Assembly: GCF_019216885.1 (NCBI RefSeq)
Contig: NZ_JAAQRC020000002.1
Coordinates: 631,001 to 695,000 of the forward strand
Source: Methylobacterium sp. SyP6R
GTDB lineage: Bacteria > Pseudomonadota > Alphaproteobacteria > Rhizobiales > Beijerinckiaceae
Length of the DNA stretch: 64,000 bases
Reading direction: 5' to 3'
Both the position numbers and the translations under genes were made by a program. The notes beneath the pieces are model-generated. The model was given only the letters and a program-made list of their open reading frames with translations, searched no databases and was not told where the DNA came from. Positions 34,306 to 42,500 of the stretch are shown here, one piece after another. Every line of letters begins with the position of its first letter. Within the stretch, counting starts at the first letter, position 1.

Positions 34306-35489
34306 TGCGCACTGCCCTCCTCGCCTGGGACTACCCGCCGGCCCCGAGCGGCCTCTCGACCGCGGCCCGGGAGATCGCCGAGAGCCTGTCCGAGGCCGGT
34401 GCCGACGTGACGGTGTTCACCCTCGATCGCGCCGTCATCGAGCGGGTCGGGGGCGTGACGGTCGCCGGGATCTCCCTGCCGCCTGCCGGGGGCCTCGCGA
34501 GTTTACGCCGCTGGGGATCGGTCGGCCACCTCGCCGCCCCGCTGGCGTTCCGGCGCGCGGTGCTGGCCGCGCATGCCGGCAGCCCGTTCGACGTGATCGA
34601 GGCGACGAACTGGTACGCGCCCGCCGTGCTGCTCGCCGGCCGCCGCGACCTGCCGCTGGTGACTCGCTCCTCGACCCCGGCGGCCTTCACCCGCGGGCCG
34701 GCCCCGTCCTTGCGCGACCGCCTCGACGGCGGGACCGCCGACGCCCTGGAGCGGCGTCAGGCGCGGGGAAGTGCCGGCCTCATCGCCAACACCGCGGCGC
34801 ACGGGGCGGTGATCGGGCAGGCCTATCGCCTGTCGGGCCGCCAGCCCGACGCGGTGATCGGGCTGAGCCTGCCGCCGGAGGTCGCGGGCCGCGCCCGGGA
34901 CGCTGCCTATCCGGAGGCGGACGCGCCTTTGCGCCTGCTCTTCGTCGGGCGGGCGGAACTGCGAAAAGGCTTCGACGCGCTGATGGGCGCCCTGGCGATC
35001 CTCGCGGCGGAGGCGGAGCGGGGCGCCCTGCCGCCGTTCCGGCTCGACCTCGTCGGGGTGCCGCCCGGCGACCTGCCGGCGGATCTCTCCGACGCGGCCC
35101 GGGCGCGCCTCCACGCCCGCGGCCGGATCGGCGCCGGGGCTTTGGCCGAGGCCTACGCGGAGGCCCACGCGGTTCTCGCCCCGTCGCGCTACGAGAGCTT
35201 CGGCCTCGTCTACCAGGAAGCCCTGGCCTACGGTCGGCCGGTGGTGGCCTGCGCCGAGGATGCGAGCGCCCGCGCCTTCGTCGGCGCGCCCGAGGCCGGC
35301 CCGCTCGCGGCGGCGGCCACCGGTCCGGCGCTCGCCGACGCCCTTCGCCCGCTCCTGCGCGATCCCGGCTTGCGCCGGGCCTACCGCGCCCGGGCGCTCG
35401 CGGCGGCCGGGCGCTTCACCCGGGGAAGCCTCGCGCGCGCGACGCTCGATCTGTACGGGCGGGCCATCGCGGCGGCGCGGGGTGGGTGA
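34305..35489 (+). CDS. Glycosyltransferase family 4 (394 aa)
   Basis: GT4 enzyme starting TALLAWDYPPAPSGLSTAARE, with LLFVGRAELRKGFDAL as the central hinge and ESFGLVYQEALAYGRPVV as the donor-site E-x7-E. The ATG overlaps the stop of the upstream GT4 (TGATG at 34303-34307), so the pair is coupled. It converges on the GT2-like gene at 35493 with only a few bases between stops. Sugar specificity cannot be read from sequence. Confidence 0.83.
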   Translation: MRTALLAWDYPPAPSGLSTAAREIAESLSEAGADVTVFTLDRAVIERVGGVTVAGISLPPAGGLASLRRWGSVGHLAAPLAFRRAVLAAHAGSPFDVIEATNWYAPAVLLAGRRDLPLVTRSSTPAAFTRGPAPSLRDRLDGGTADALERRQARGSAGLIANTAAHGAVIGQAYRLSGRQPDAVIGLSLPPEVAGRARDAAYPEADAPLRLLFVGRAELRKGFDALMGALAILAAEAERGALPPFRLDLVGVPPGDLPADLSDAARARLHARGRIGAGALAEAYAEAHAVLAPSRYESFGLVYQEALAYGRPVVACAEDASARAFVGAPEAGPLAAAATGPALADALRPLLRDPGLRRAYRARALAAAGRFTRGSLARATLDLYGRAIAAARGG

Positions 35490-35492
35490 ACC

Positions 35493-36491
35493 TCATGCGC
35501 GGTAGGGCCGCAACAGCGTCTCCTCCTCCTCCAACCGGCCGCGCCCGGGATCGAGGGCCTCGTAGGCCCGGGAGCGGGCGCGGACATGGTCGCGGCTCAA
35601 GCGGTGCTCGATCGCGCCGTGCAGGGCGATGAGGCTGCGACGCCAGCCGCCGTCGAGGGCCGGGCGCTCGTGGACGCGGCCGGCATAGCGCACCGGAACC
35701 CGGTTCAGCCGGTACTGCACGTCCGGATAGACATCCGACATGATTCCGTCGACGCGGTTGCACCGGGGCAGGCCGACCGAGAAGACGTCGCCGTCCTCGG
35801 CGAGGGCCGCGAGGGCCGGCAGGAGGCGGCCGGTTTCGGGAGCGAGCGTCTCGTCGGCGTCGAGCTGCAGCATCCAGGCGTGGCGGGCGAGATCCTGGAG
35901 GGCGTTGCGCTGCGCGGCGAAGTCGCCCGCGAGGGGACGGACAGCCATCCGCACCGCGCCCTCCGCGAAGCCCGCGACCGGGATCGCCCGCAGCGGCGCG
36001 GCCTCGCCGTCGAGGAGGATCGCGACGTCGTCGGTCCAGCCGGCCTGCGAGGCGAGGCCGGCGAGCACCGCGTCGAGTTCGGCCGGACGGCAGAGGAGGC
36101 CCAGCGAGACGGGCGGCCCGTCCGCGAGATCGTAGAGTTCGGCCCGCGCCGCGAGCGGGCTGTGAGGCGCCAGGAGCGCCGCACGATCGTCGGGGCCAAG
36201 CGGGCGCAGGCCGCGGCCGAGGCGGGTCGCGGCGGTACGCAGGGTGTAGATGTCGAGGCCGTAAGCACCGTCCGGGTCGGGGACGAAGGTCGGCGCGGCG
36301 AGGCGCCCGGCGAGGTCGCGCCAGTTCCCCGCCGGGTCCGCGTCCCGCTCGGTCAGGACGCCGCAGGAGTGGCAGGCCATCGGGAAGGCGCGCTCGCGCC
36401 CGCGGGCATCGATCAGGCGGCGGTCGCTCGGCGCCAGCATGGCGGCGGCGCAGACGAAGCAGCGGCGGCTCCGTTCTCTCTCGAGAATCAT
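35493..36491 (-). CDS. Zinc-ribbon plus GT2-like glycosyltransferase
   Basis: A 332-residue protein. The first 45 residues carry two CxxC pairs (CFVC near 11-14 and CHSC near 40-43), a likely zinc ribbon. Residues 120-320 look like a GT2 domain: PVSLGLLCRPAELDAVLAGL, AQRNALQDLARHAWMLQLDADE with DxD, and GRVHE. This C-terminal layout resembles WaaE/lgtF-type glycosyltransferases. The start at 36491 was picked because the zinc motif begins just after; the frame is open to an ATG at 36539. It is on the strand opposite to its neighbours. Confidence 0.68.
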   Translation of the reverse strand: MILERERSRRCFVCAAAMLAPSDRRLIDARGRERAFPMACHSCGVLTERDADPAGNWRDLAGRLAAPTFVPDPDGAYGLDIYTLRTAATRLGRGLRPLGPDDRAALLAPHSPLAARAELYDLADGPPVSLGLLCRPAELDAVLAGLASQAGWTDDVAILLDGEAAPLRAIPVAGFAEGAVRMAVRPLAGDFAAQRNALQDLARHAWMLQLDADETLAPETGRLLPALAALAEDGDVFSVGLPRCNRVDGIMSDVYPDVQYRLNRVPVRYAGRVHERPALDGGWRRSLIALHGAIEHRLSRDHVRARSRAYEALDPGRGRLEEEETLLRPYRA

Positions 36492-36572
36492 CGACGAAGG
36501 TCCCGTTCCGGCGAGAGCGGCGCCCGGTCGCGTTGCCATCGGACGCTGCTATAAGCTTTTGATTTTGCAGGA

Positions 36573-36616
36573 TTTTCTTCGACGAACCGGAATCCGCTTC
36601 GTCGGACGATGCTCCA
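36573..36616. repeat. Dispersed 44-bp intergenic hairpin repeat, copy 2
   Basis: Same unit as 3421-3464, here in the divergent gap between the zinc-ribbon GT gene and the GT29-like gene. The arms CGACGAA and TTCGTCG are kept while loop bases differ. Conservation of pairing arms with a changing loop points to selection on or copying of the hairpin. Confidence 0.75.
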
Positions 36617-36660
36617 GGGCTAGTCGCGGGGCACGAGCGCCATACTTCCCCGGGGCTTCC

Positions 36661-37317
36661 ATGACGCCCCCGACGAGACCTGTGCCTCGCTTGCCCGACG
36701 CCGTCGACCCCCTCCGCGCAGCCTGTTTCGATCTCGCCTCGATCTCCCTCGTCGGCAACGCGCCCGGAACCGAGGCCGCAGCGGCGGATGCGGCGGAAAA
36801 CGTCGTGCGCTTCAACAACGCCCCGAATTTCGGCGGCCGGGCCGGGTCGCGGGTCACGCATCTCGCTCTCGTCAACCGCGGCGGGCAGATGCGCGAGTGG
36901 CTGGCCGATCCGGATTTCCTCGACCGCCCGGTCGTCCGCCAGGCGCAGGCCTTCGTGCTGCCGTTCCCGATGCTGCCCGAAGCACAGAACGTCCCTGAGC
37001 CGATCTGCTTCACCCGCGAGGTGCTGGCGCTGCTGCGCCCGCTCGGCAAGCCGGTCCACGTCCTGCCCGAGGCGCTGCACGGCGAAGCCCGGCGCGTGCT
37101 CGGCGCCCGCACCGAGGGCCGGCCGAACCCGAGCACCGGCTTCCTGGTCGCGCTCGCCCTCCTCCTGGGGCGGCCGGCCGGGTCTCCGGCGATCGAGGCC
37201 TATGGATTCGGCTTTGCCGGTTGGTCCGGCCACCCCTGGGCGGCCGAGCGTGCCTGGTTCGCCGCGGCTAACGCGGCCGGGCGGCTGCGGCTGCATCCTC
37301 CCCCGACCGACGGATGA
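36661..37317 (+). CDS. GT29 (sialyltransferase)-like small protein
   Basis: A 218-residue protein with the pattern LVGNAPGTE (about 30-38), then NVVRFNNAPNFGGRAGSRVTHL, and a later NPSTGFLVALALLL. These resemble the L and S sialylmotifs of family GT29 (GNSG...VLRMN and PSTG). Short bacterial relatives of this type exist, some annotated only as urease-operon accessory proteins. The ATG at 36661 follows GGGGCTTCC, a weak site. It precedes another putative glycosyltransferase by 10 bases. Activity is unproven. Confidence 0.55.
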   Translation: MTPPTRPVPRLPDAVDPLRAACFDLASISLVGNAPGTEAAAADAAENVVRFNNAPNFGGRAGSRVTHLALVNRGGQMREWLADPDFLDRPVVRQAQAFVLPFPMLPEAQNVPEPICFTREVLALLRPLGKPVHVLPEALHGEARRVLGARTEGRPNPSTGFLVALALLLGRPAGSPAIEAYGFGFAGWSGHPWAAERAWFAAANAAGRLRLHPPPTDG

Positions 37318-37327
37318 TTCCTGCACG

Positions 37328-37972
37328 ATGGCAACCCTGATCACCGTCCTGAAGAGCGGCGGCCGCTACGACGGACCTTGGGTCGCGCGCCTGGCCGCCG
37401 GCATCCGCCGCCACGCCCCGGCCTTCGAGCGGATCCTCTGCCTCACCGACCTTCCGCTCGCGATCGACGGGGTCGAGCGGGTGGCGCTTCGGCACGACTG
37501 GCCGGCCTGGTGGGCGAAGATGGAGGCGTTCCGCCCCGGCCTCGTCGAGGGGACGGCTTTGCTGTGCGACCTCGACACCGTCCTGACCGGACCGGCCGGC
37601 ACCCTCGCCGAACCCGGCCTCGCGGCGATGGAGGACTATTTCCACAAGGGCCGCGTCTCCAGCGCGCTGCTGCGCTGGCACGGCGACGACCTCGCTCCCC
37701 TGTATGCCGCCTTCGCGGCCGAGCCCGGGCGCTGGATGAGGCCGGGATCCTGCGGCCCGGTGCCGAACGCCGTCCATGGCGACCAGGTCGTCATCGACCA
37801 CTTGCTCGCGCGTGAGGGTCGCAAGCCGCCCTTCTTCCAGCATCGGTATCCCGCCTTGCTCGACTTCTACGACCCCCGACGCGACAGGCATGGCCCGGTC
37901 GTGATCTTCATCGGCGATGCGAAGCCGGACACGGCCCGCGGTTCCGTTCACGAGGCCTGGCTCGGAGCCTGA
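37328..37972 (+). CDS. Putative nucleotide-sugar transferase (GT8-like)
   Basis: A 214-residue protein with a DxD-like motif in ALLCDLDTVLTG (about residues 80-91), preceded by WWAKMEAFRPGL; this arrangement is typical of GT-A fold, GT8-like or uncharacterised capsule-type transferases. A later HGDQVVIDHLL is also common there. It lies 10 bases after the GT29-like gene, so the two are probably cotranscribed. I cannot name a donor or acceptor. Confidence 0.6.
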   Translation: MATLITVLKSGGRYDGPWVARLAAGIRRHAPAFERILCLTDLPLAIDGVERVALRHDWPAWWAKMEAFRPGLVEGTALLCDLDTVLTGPAGTLAEPGLAAMEDYFHKGRVSSALLRWHGDDLAPLYAAFAAEPGRWMRPGSCGPVPNAVHGDQVVIDHLLAREGRKPPFFQHRYPALLDFYDPRRDRHGPVVIFIGDAKPDTARGSVHEAWLGA

Positions 37973-38227
37973 CGGACGACGACCCCTGCGACCGCCCTTT
38001 TCGGCAGGGCGGCGCAGGTTGCGTCCGGATTTCGCTCGATGACGGACCTTCCCGGTGACGGGTGGATGCCCGCAAGAGGTCGGACGGGCCCGGCACGGCG
38101 GCGTAGGGGCGGACAAGCCGATCGGGTCGCCTGTCCGGGCGTCCCTTCGATCCGACCGACGCTTCGAAAGCGGCATCGATCGGCATCGTGCCCTCACCGA
38201 GCGCGAGGGGGCCACGCATCCGTGGCC

Positions 38228-39187
38228 TCACGTCAGGAACGCGAAACCCATGGTGCGGGCGTGGTAGTGCAGGCCGCCATCCTGCACGATCAGGAAGCGG
38301 GCTCGATCGCCGCCGTCGTTGTGGTGGGAGTGCGGCGCGCCGGGCGGGGTCACCAGGGTCGCCCAAAGGGTCCAGTCGCAGCGGGCGCCGTCGACGGTGG
38401 AGAAGCAGCTTTCCCCGGCAACCACGAGGGTCACCGCCGCCGAGTTGTGGCGGTGGGCGCGCTGATCGGTGCCGGGCGGCAGGGTGTTGAGCGAAAGGGT
38501 CAGGGTCGGCAGGATGTTGCGGCTCGCCTCGAGCCCGTCCGAGGAGAAGATCAGGGCGAGGCCCGAGGTCGCCGCGTTGGTGCCGGCCGCCGCGATCACC
38601 GCGAGCTGGCGCTCGATCTCGGCCGCCGGATAATGCACGGCGGCGACCGGAATCGAGGGCGGGCGCGAGGCGTCGTGGGCGAGCTGCGGCTCGTTGCTGA
38701 CGCTCCATAGGACCGCCCGGCTCTCCGCCGCATGCGCGACCGCGCCGCCGGGCAGCAGCATCACGTCGCCGGGGCCCCAGCGCAGGGTCTCGCCCCCGGC
38801 CTTCGTCTCACCGGTGCCGGCGATGACGAACCAGATCGAGCCGGTCGCCGCGAGGTCGCAGGCAAGGCGTTCGCCCGCCGCGATGGCGGCGTAGCGCGCC
38901 AGCATCAACGGGGTGGTGGCCGGGAACGGGCAGGCCATCGCCCCGGCCTGGTCGCACGGAACGAAGCCCGTCGGCGCGTCCGGGGCGAGCGCCCGGGCGG
39001 CCTCGTCCGTGAAGACACGGGCGGGCACCGCCGGCAGCTTGATGTTGAAGGCGTTGCCGGAATTGAAGAAGCGCGCCCGCGCCCCGGCCGGGCTGCCCGG
39101 GTCCCGCGGGTGCTGGACCGGCAGGTTCGCCATGTCGATCGGGGTCATGTCGATCGAGGTCATGTCGATCGGGGTCATGTCGGTCAT
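38228..39187 (-). CDS. Gentisate 1,2-dioxygenase-like double-cupin protein
   Basis: A 319-residue bicupin. The N-terminal cupin is seen around GSIWFVIAGTGETKAGGE, the C-terminal around QRAHRHNSAAVTLVVAGES with metal-type His in HRH and again in PPGAPHSHH. The family includes gentisate and 1-hydroxy-2-naphthoate dioxygenases, so ring cleavage is plausible but not certain. The ATG at 39187 overlaps the upstream stop (ATGA). The first 16 codons are a 15-base tandem repeat (MTPID/MTSID) that gives several in-frame ATGs, so the true start could be as late as 39133. Last gene of the minus-strand catabolic operon. Confidence 0.75.
   Translation of the reverse strand: MTDMTPIDMTSIDMTPIDMANLPVQHPRDPGSPAGARARFFNSGNAFNIKLPAVPARVFTDEAARALAPDAPTGFVPCDQAGAMACPFPATTPLMLARYAAIAAGERLACDLAATGSIWFVIAGTGETKAGGETLRWGPGDVMLLPGGAVAHAAESRAVLWSVSNEPQLAHDASRPPSIPVAAVHYPAAEIERQLAVIAAAGTNAATSGLALIFSSDGLEASRNILPTLTLSLNTLPPGTDQRAHRHNSAAVTLVVAGESCFSTVDGARCDWTLWATLVTPPGAPHSHHNDGGDRARFLIVQDGGLHYHARTMGFAFLT
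39131..39187. repeat. 15-bp tandem repeat spanning a start codon
   Basis: The unit CATGTCGATCGGGGT is repeated three times at 39131-39175, then partly to 39187. Each unit carries an ATG in frame with the cupin gene on the minus strand. Copy-number change would lengthen or shorten the N terminus by five residues per unit without a frameshift. Confidence 0.75.
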
Positions 39188-40446
39188 CGGGCGTCTCCTC
39201 GTGCGAGGGGCAGGGCGTCGGCGAAGGCGAGGTCGTGGAGCACCCGGGCGAGGACGCCTGCGCCGGCGGCGAGGTCGGCGGGCTCGGCCCATTCGGCCGG
39301 GGCGTGGCTGATCCCGGCCCGGCAGGGGACGAAGATCATCGCGCTCGGGCACGAGGAGGCGAGGTGGCGGGCGTCGTGGCCGGCGGCCGAGAGGAGCGGC
39401 ATCGCCCGGATCCCGAGTTCCGCCGCCGCCCGCGCGATCCGGTCCCGGAGCACGGGATCGAAGGCGTTCGAGGGTGCGGCGACGAGGGGCGTCACCGCGA
39501 CCGCGCAAGGGCCCGCCTCGGCCCGGCATAAGGGCTCGATCCACGCGCCGGCCGCATTCAGCACCGTGTTGTCGGGGTGGCGCAAATCGATGCTGAAACG
39601 GACCTCCCGGGCGATCACCGAGGGGGCGTTCGGCGCGACCGTGACCCGCCCGATGGTGAACTTGATCGCCGGATCGAGGCCGCCGATCGCCCCGTGGAGC
39701 GCGGCGGCGCAGCGCGCGAAGGCCGCCACCGCGTCGCGGCGCTCGGACATGGCGAGGGTGCCGGCATGGCCCTCCACGCCGGAGACGCACACGGAAAAGG
39801 TCTTCTTGCCCTGGATGCCGGTGACGATCCCGACCGGGCACCCCGCCGCCTCCAGCACCGGGCCCTGCTCGATATGCAGTTCCAGATAGGTGGCGACCGG
39901 ACCGCCGAGGGGCCGGCGCGGCAGGTCGGGAAACCAGGCGTGGAAGCGGTCGAGGGCGTCGCCGGCGCCGATCCCGTCCGCATCCCGGACGGCCCGGATC
40001 GCCGCGAGGCCGCGCAACCCGCAGAACGCCTCCGATCCCATCATGCCGGGGGCGAAGCGGCTGCCTTCCTCGTTCATCCAGGCGACGACGATACAGTCGC
40101 GCTCCGGCACCCGCCCGCCCGCGGCGAGATCCGTCACGGCATCGAGGGCGGCGAGCACGCCTGCCGCCCCGTCGAAGCGCCCGCCGGTCGGCTGGGTGTC
40201 GAGATGGCTGCCGAGCAGGACCGGCGGAGCCGCCCGGTCGCGGCCGGCCAGGACCAGGAACAGGTTGCCGGCCTCGTCGGTCTGGGGCGCGAGCCCGGCC
40301 TCGCGGCCCCAGCCGATGACGAGGTGCCAGGCCTCGGCCTCGCCCGCGGTCAGGGCCTGCCGGTCGACGCCTCCGCCCGGGATGGCGCCGATCTCGGCGA
40401 GCGCCATCAGCCGGCGCCAGAGCCGGCCGGAAGCGGGGCCGGCCAT
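39184..40446 (-). CDS. M20 family amidase (N-carbamoyl-L-amino-acid hydrolase / allantoate amidohydrolase type)
   Basis: A 420-residue bimetal amidohydrolase. Metal-site motifs are all visible: GSHLDTQPTGGRFDG, WMNEEGSRF, ELHIEQGPVLE and SAAGHDA. Family members cleave N-carbamoyl amino acids, ureidoglycolate or allantoate, releasing ammonia. It lies 2 bases after the alpha/beta hydrolase gene and overlaps the cupin gene by ATGA. A second enzyme of this family, part of the hydantoin operon, is encoded at 59105. Substrate here is unknown. Confidence 0.85.
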   Translation of the reverse strand: MAGPASGRLWRRLMALAEIGAIPGGGVDRQALTAGEAEAWHLVIGWGREAGLAPQTDEAGNLFLVLAGRDRAAPPVLLGSHLDTQPTGGRFDGAAGVLAALDAVTDLAAGGRVPERDCIVVAWMNEEGSRFAPGMMGSEAFCGLRGLAAIRAVRDADGIGAGDALDRFHAWFPDLPRRPLGGPVATYLELHIEQGPVLEAAGCPVGIVTGIQGKKTFSVCVSGVEGHAGTLAMSERRDAVAAFARCAAALHGAIGGLDPAIKFTIGRVTVAPNAPSVIAREVRFSIDLRHPDNTVLNAAGAWIEPLCRAEAGPCAVAVTPLVAAPSNAFDPVLRDRIARAAAELGIRAMPLLSAAGHDARHLASSCPSAMIFVPCRAGISHAPAEWAEPADLAAGAGVLARVLHDLAFADALPLARGDAR

Positions 40447-40448
40447 CG

Positions 40449-41327
40449 TCACATCGTCCGCATGATCTGGCCCGGCAGCGCCCGCGGATCGCGGGGCAGC
40501 CAGCGCCCGGCCTCGACCTGGGCGATGAACTCGGCCAGCAGCGCGTTGAAGGCGGCGGGCTCCTCCAGGTTCAGGGTGTGGCCGGTCTTCGGGAAGACCG
40601 AGAGCCCGCAGGCGGGAATCGTCTTCTTGAGGAAGAGGCCGGGCTGGAGGCAATGGTCGTCCTCGTCGCCGACCACCACCAGGGTCGGCACCGCCATCCG
40701 CCTCAGCTCCTCCTCGAGATCGTAGAAGGACGGCCGGCGGGCCTGCACGCCCCGCATCGTCATCGCGGCGCCCTTGTCCGAATGGGTGGCGAGCCGGTCG
40801 GCGAAGACCTGCCAGCCGCGCGGGTCCTTGCTCTGGAACTGCACCCGGCTGGCGCCGAGAGCATAGATCTTGGAGAATTCCCGCGCGCCCTTGGTCTCGA
40901 AGTTGTCGGCCACTTCGAGGGAGACGCCGCGAAAATACTCCTCGAACTCCTTCTCGCAGCCATAGCCGGCGCCCGCCACCGTCAGCGACAGCGCGCGCTC
41001 GGGGTATCGCAGGCCGACATGCACGGTGCAGAACCCGCCCATCGACAGTCCGACGATGTGGGCCTTCTCGATCCCGAGCCCGTCCAGCACGGCCACCGCA
41101 TCGTCGGCGGCAAGACTTTGGGAATAGGAATCGAGGCCGTCGGGCACGTCGGACGGCGGATAGCCCCGCGCCGCGTAGGTGATGCAGCGGTGGCGGCGGC
41201 TGAAGAACTGCATCTGCGGCTCCCAGGAAGCGTGGTTGCCGCCGAATTCGTGGATGAACAGGATCGGGGTGCCGATTCCTGCCTCTTCGACGTGGAGGTT
41301 TACGCCGTCACGGGTCGTGATCGTCAT
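40449..41327 (-). CDS. Alpha/beta-fold hydrolase
   Basis: A 292-residue hydrolase with oxyanion region HEFGGNHASW, the nucleophile elbow GLSMGG (Ser near residue 95), the acid in VVGDEDDHC and the terminal His in FPKTGHTLNLEEP. The type includes esterases, lactonases and C-C bond hydrolases of ring-cleavage products. In this operon, between the aminotransferase and the amidase, it could open a lactone or amide intermediate. Confidence 0.85.
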   Translation of the reverse strand: MTITTRDGVNLHVEEAGIGTPILFIHEFGGNHASWEPQMQFFSRRHRCITYAARGYPPSDVPDGLDSYSQSLAADDAVAVLDGLGIEKAHIVGLSMGGFCTVHVGLRYPERALSLTVAGAGYGCEKEFEEYFRGVSLEVADNFETKGAREFSKIYALGASRVQFQSKDPRGWQVFADRLATHSDKGAAMTMRGVQARRPSFYDLEEELRRMAVPTLVVVGDEDDHCLQPGLFLKKTIPACGLSVFPKTGHTLNLEEPAAFNALLAEFIAQVEAGRWLPRDPRALPGQIMRTM

Positions 41328-41363
41328 GATGGGCTGTCCCGATGGATCGTCCTGGGCAGGGGC

Positions 41364-42500
41364 TCAGAATTGCGGCGGCAGGTCGTTCAGCGTGCGCGCT
41401 TCCTCCGCCAGGGCCGGCAGCAGGTCGCAGAACCGCTGCACCCACGGCGTCGGCACCGAGGTCGAGACCTTGACGAAGCGGTCGCCGAAGCGGGCGGTGT
41501 GGTAGGTGCCCTGGCGGATCATGATTCCCCGCCGGCGGTAGCACTCGACCAGGGCCTCCGGCCGGATGCCGGCGCCGATCGTCTCCAGCACCAGGAAGTT
41601 GCCGTGCGAGGGGAAGATCGGCAGCGCCAACCCCTCGACCCGGCCCGCGGCCTCGGCGATCATCGCCTTGTTGGCCCGGTCGATCCGGCGGACCTCCGCC
41701 ATCCAGGCGGGCTTGACCGACAGCCCGGCCTCGGCGGCCCGCTGCGCGATCACGCTGGCGCCGAGCACGCTGGTGGTGCGCGCGGCCATCTCCTCGAACA
41801 GGGCGGGCGAGGCGACGAGCGCGCCGATGCGCAACCCCGCAAGACCGAGCCACTTCGAGAAGCTCAGCGAGACGACCGTGTTCTCAGGGTCGGCGAGGAG
41901 CGCCGGGTAATGGTCGTCGGCGAAGTCGCGGTAGGTGCAGTCATGGACGAGGAGCGCGCCGCACTCCCGGGCGATGGCAGCGAACGCCTCGATCTCGGCC
42001 CGCGTGTAGCGGATGCCCAGCGGGTTGTTGGGATCGACGAGGTAGATGATCGCCGTTCGCGCGTCGACATGGGCGCGCAGGGCCTCCGGGGTCAGCCGAT
42101 ACCCGCAGGCGGGATCGTAGATCGGGATCTCGATCACCGTCGCGCCGGCTTGTTCGGCGAACAGGCACGGCCACTTCCAGGTCGGGTCGGTGGTGACGAA
42201 GGTGGTGCCGGGCCGGCAACGGGCGCGGCAGACCATCGCCAGCGCATTGACGCCGCCCTCGGTCACGAGCGCCTCGGCGCCCGGCGTGCCGAGATCGGCG
42301 GTGATCGCGGCGCGTAAACGTTCGAAGCCGAGCGGCGGCGCGTAGGCGTTGAAGGCGTTGTCCTCGACCGCCCGGATCATCGCCGCGCGCACCGCCGGAT
42401 GCGCCTCGATGTGGTTGGTGTTCTGGCCGAGCCAGATCAGGTCCGGCGTCGCCGAGAGGTCGTCGAAGTAGCGGTTGCGGGTCAGCGCAGGGGAGGCCAT
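41364..42500 (-). CDS. Class I/II PLP-dependent aminotransferase
   Basis: A 378-residue fold-type I aminotransferase resembling the histidinol-phosphate/aspartate branch. The PLP lysine is in SLSFSKWLGLAGLRIG, the cofactor Asn/Asp in VDPNNPLGI and HDCTYRDF. The ATG at 42500 shares its A with the stop of the SDR gene (TGATG), so the two are coupled. In this operon it would move an amino group to or from a pathway intermediate. Substrate cannot be read from sequence. Confidence 0.85.
   Translation of the reverse strand: MASPALTRNRYFDDLSATPDLIWLGQNTNHIEAHPAVRAAMIRAVEDNAFNAYAPPLGFERLRAAITADLGTPGAEALVTEGGVNALAMVCRARCRPGTTFVTTDPTWKWPCLFAEQAGATVIEIPIYDPACGYRLTPEALRAHVDARTAIIYLVDPNNPLGIRYTRAEIEAFAAIARECGALLVHDCTYRDFADDHYPALLADPENTVVSLSFSKWLGLAGLRIGALVASPALFEEMAARTTSVLGASVIAQRAAEAGLSVKPAWMAEVRRIDRANKAMIAEAAGRVEGLALPIFPSHGNFLVLETIGAGIRPEALVECYRRRGIMIRQGTYHTARFGDRFVKVSTSVPTPWVQRFCDLLPALAEEARTLNDLPPQF

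Noticed and set aside
28110..39187. CRISPR array from the short repeats in this region
   Set aside because: The repeats (15 and 21 bases) are directly adjacent with no spacers and lie within coding sequence.
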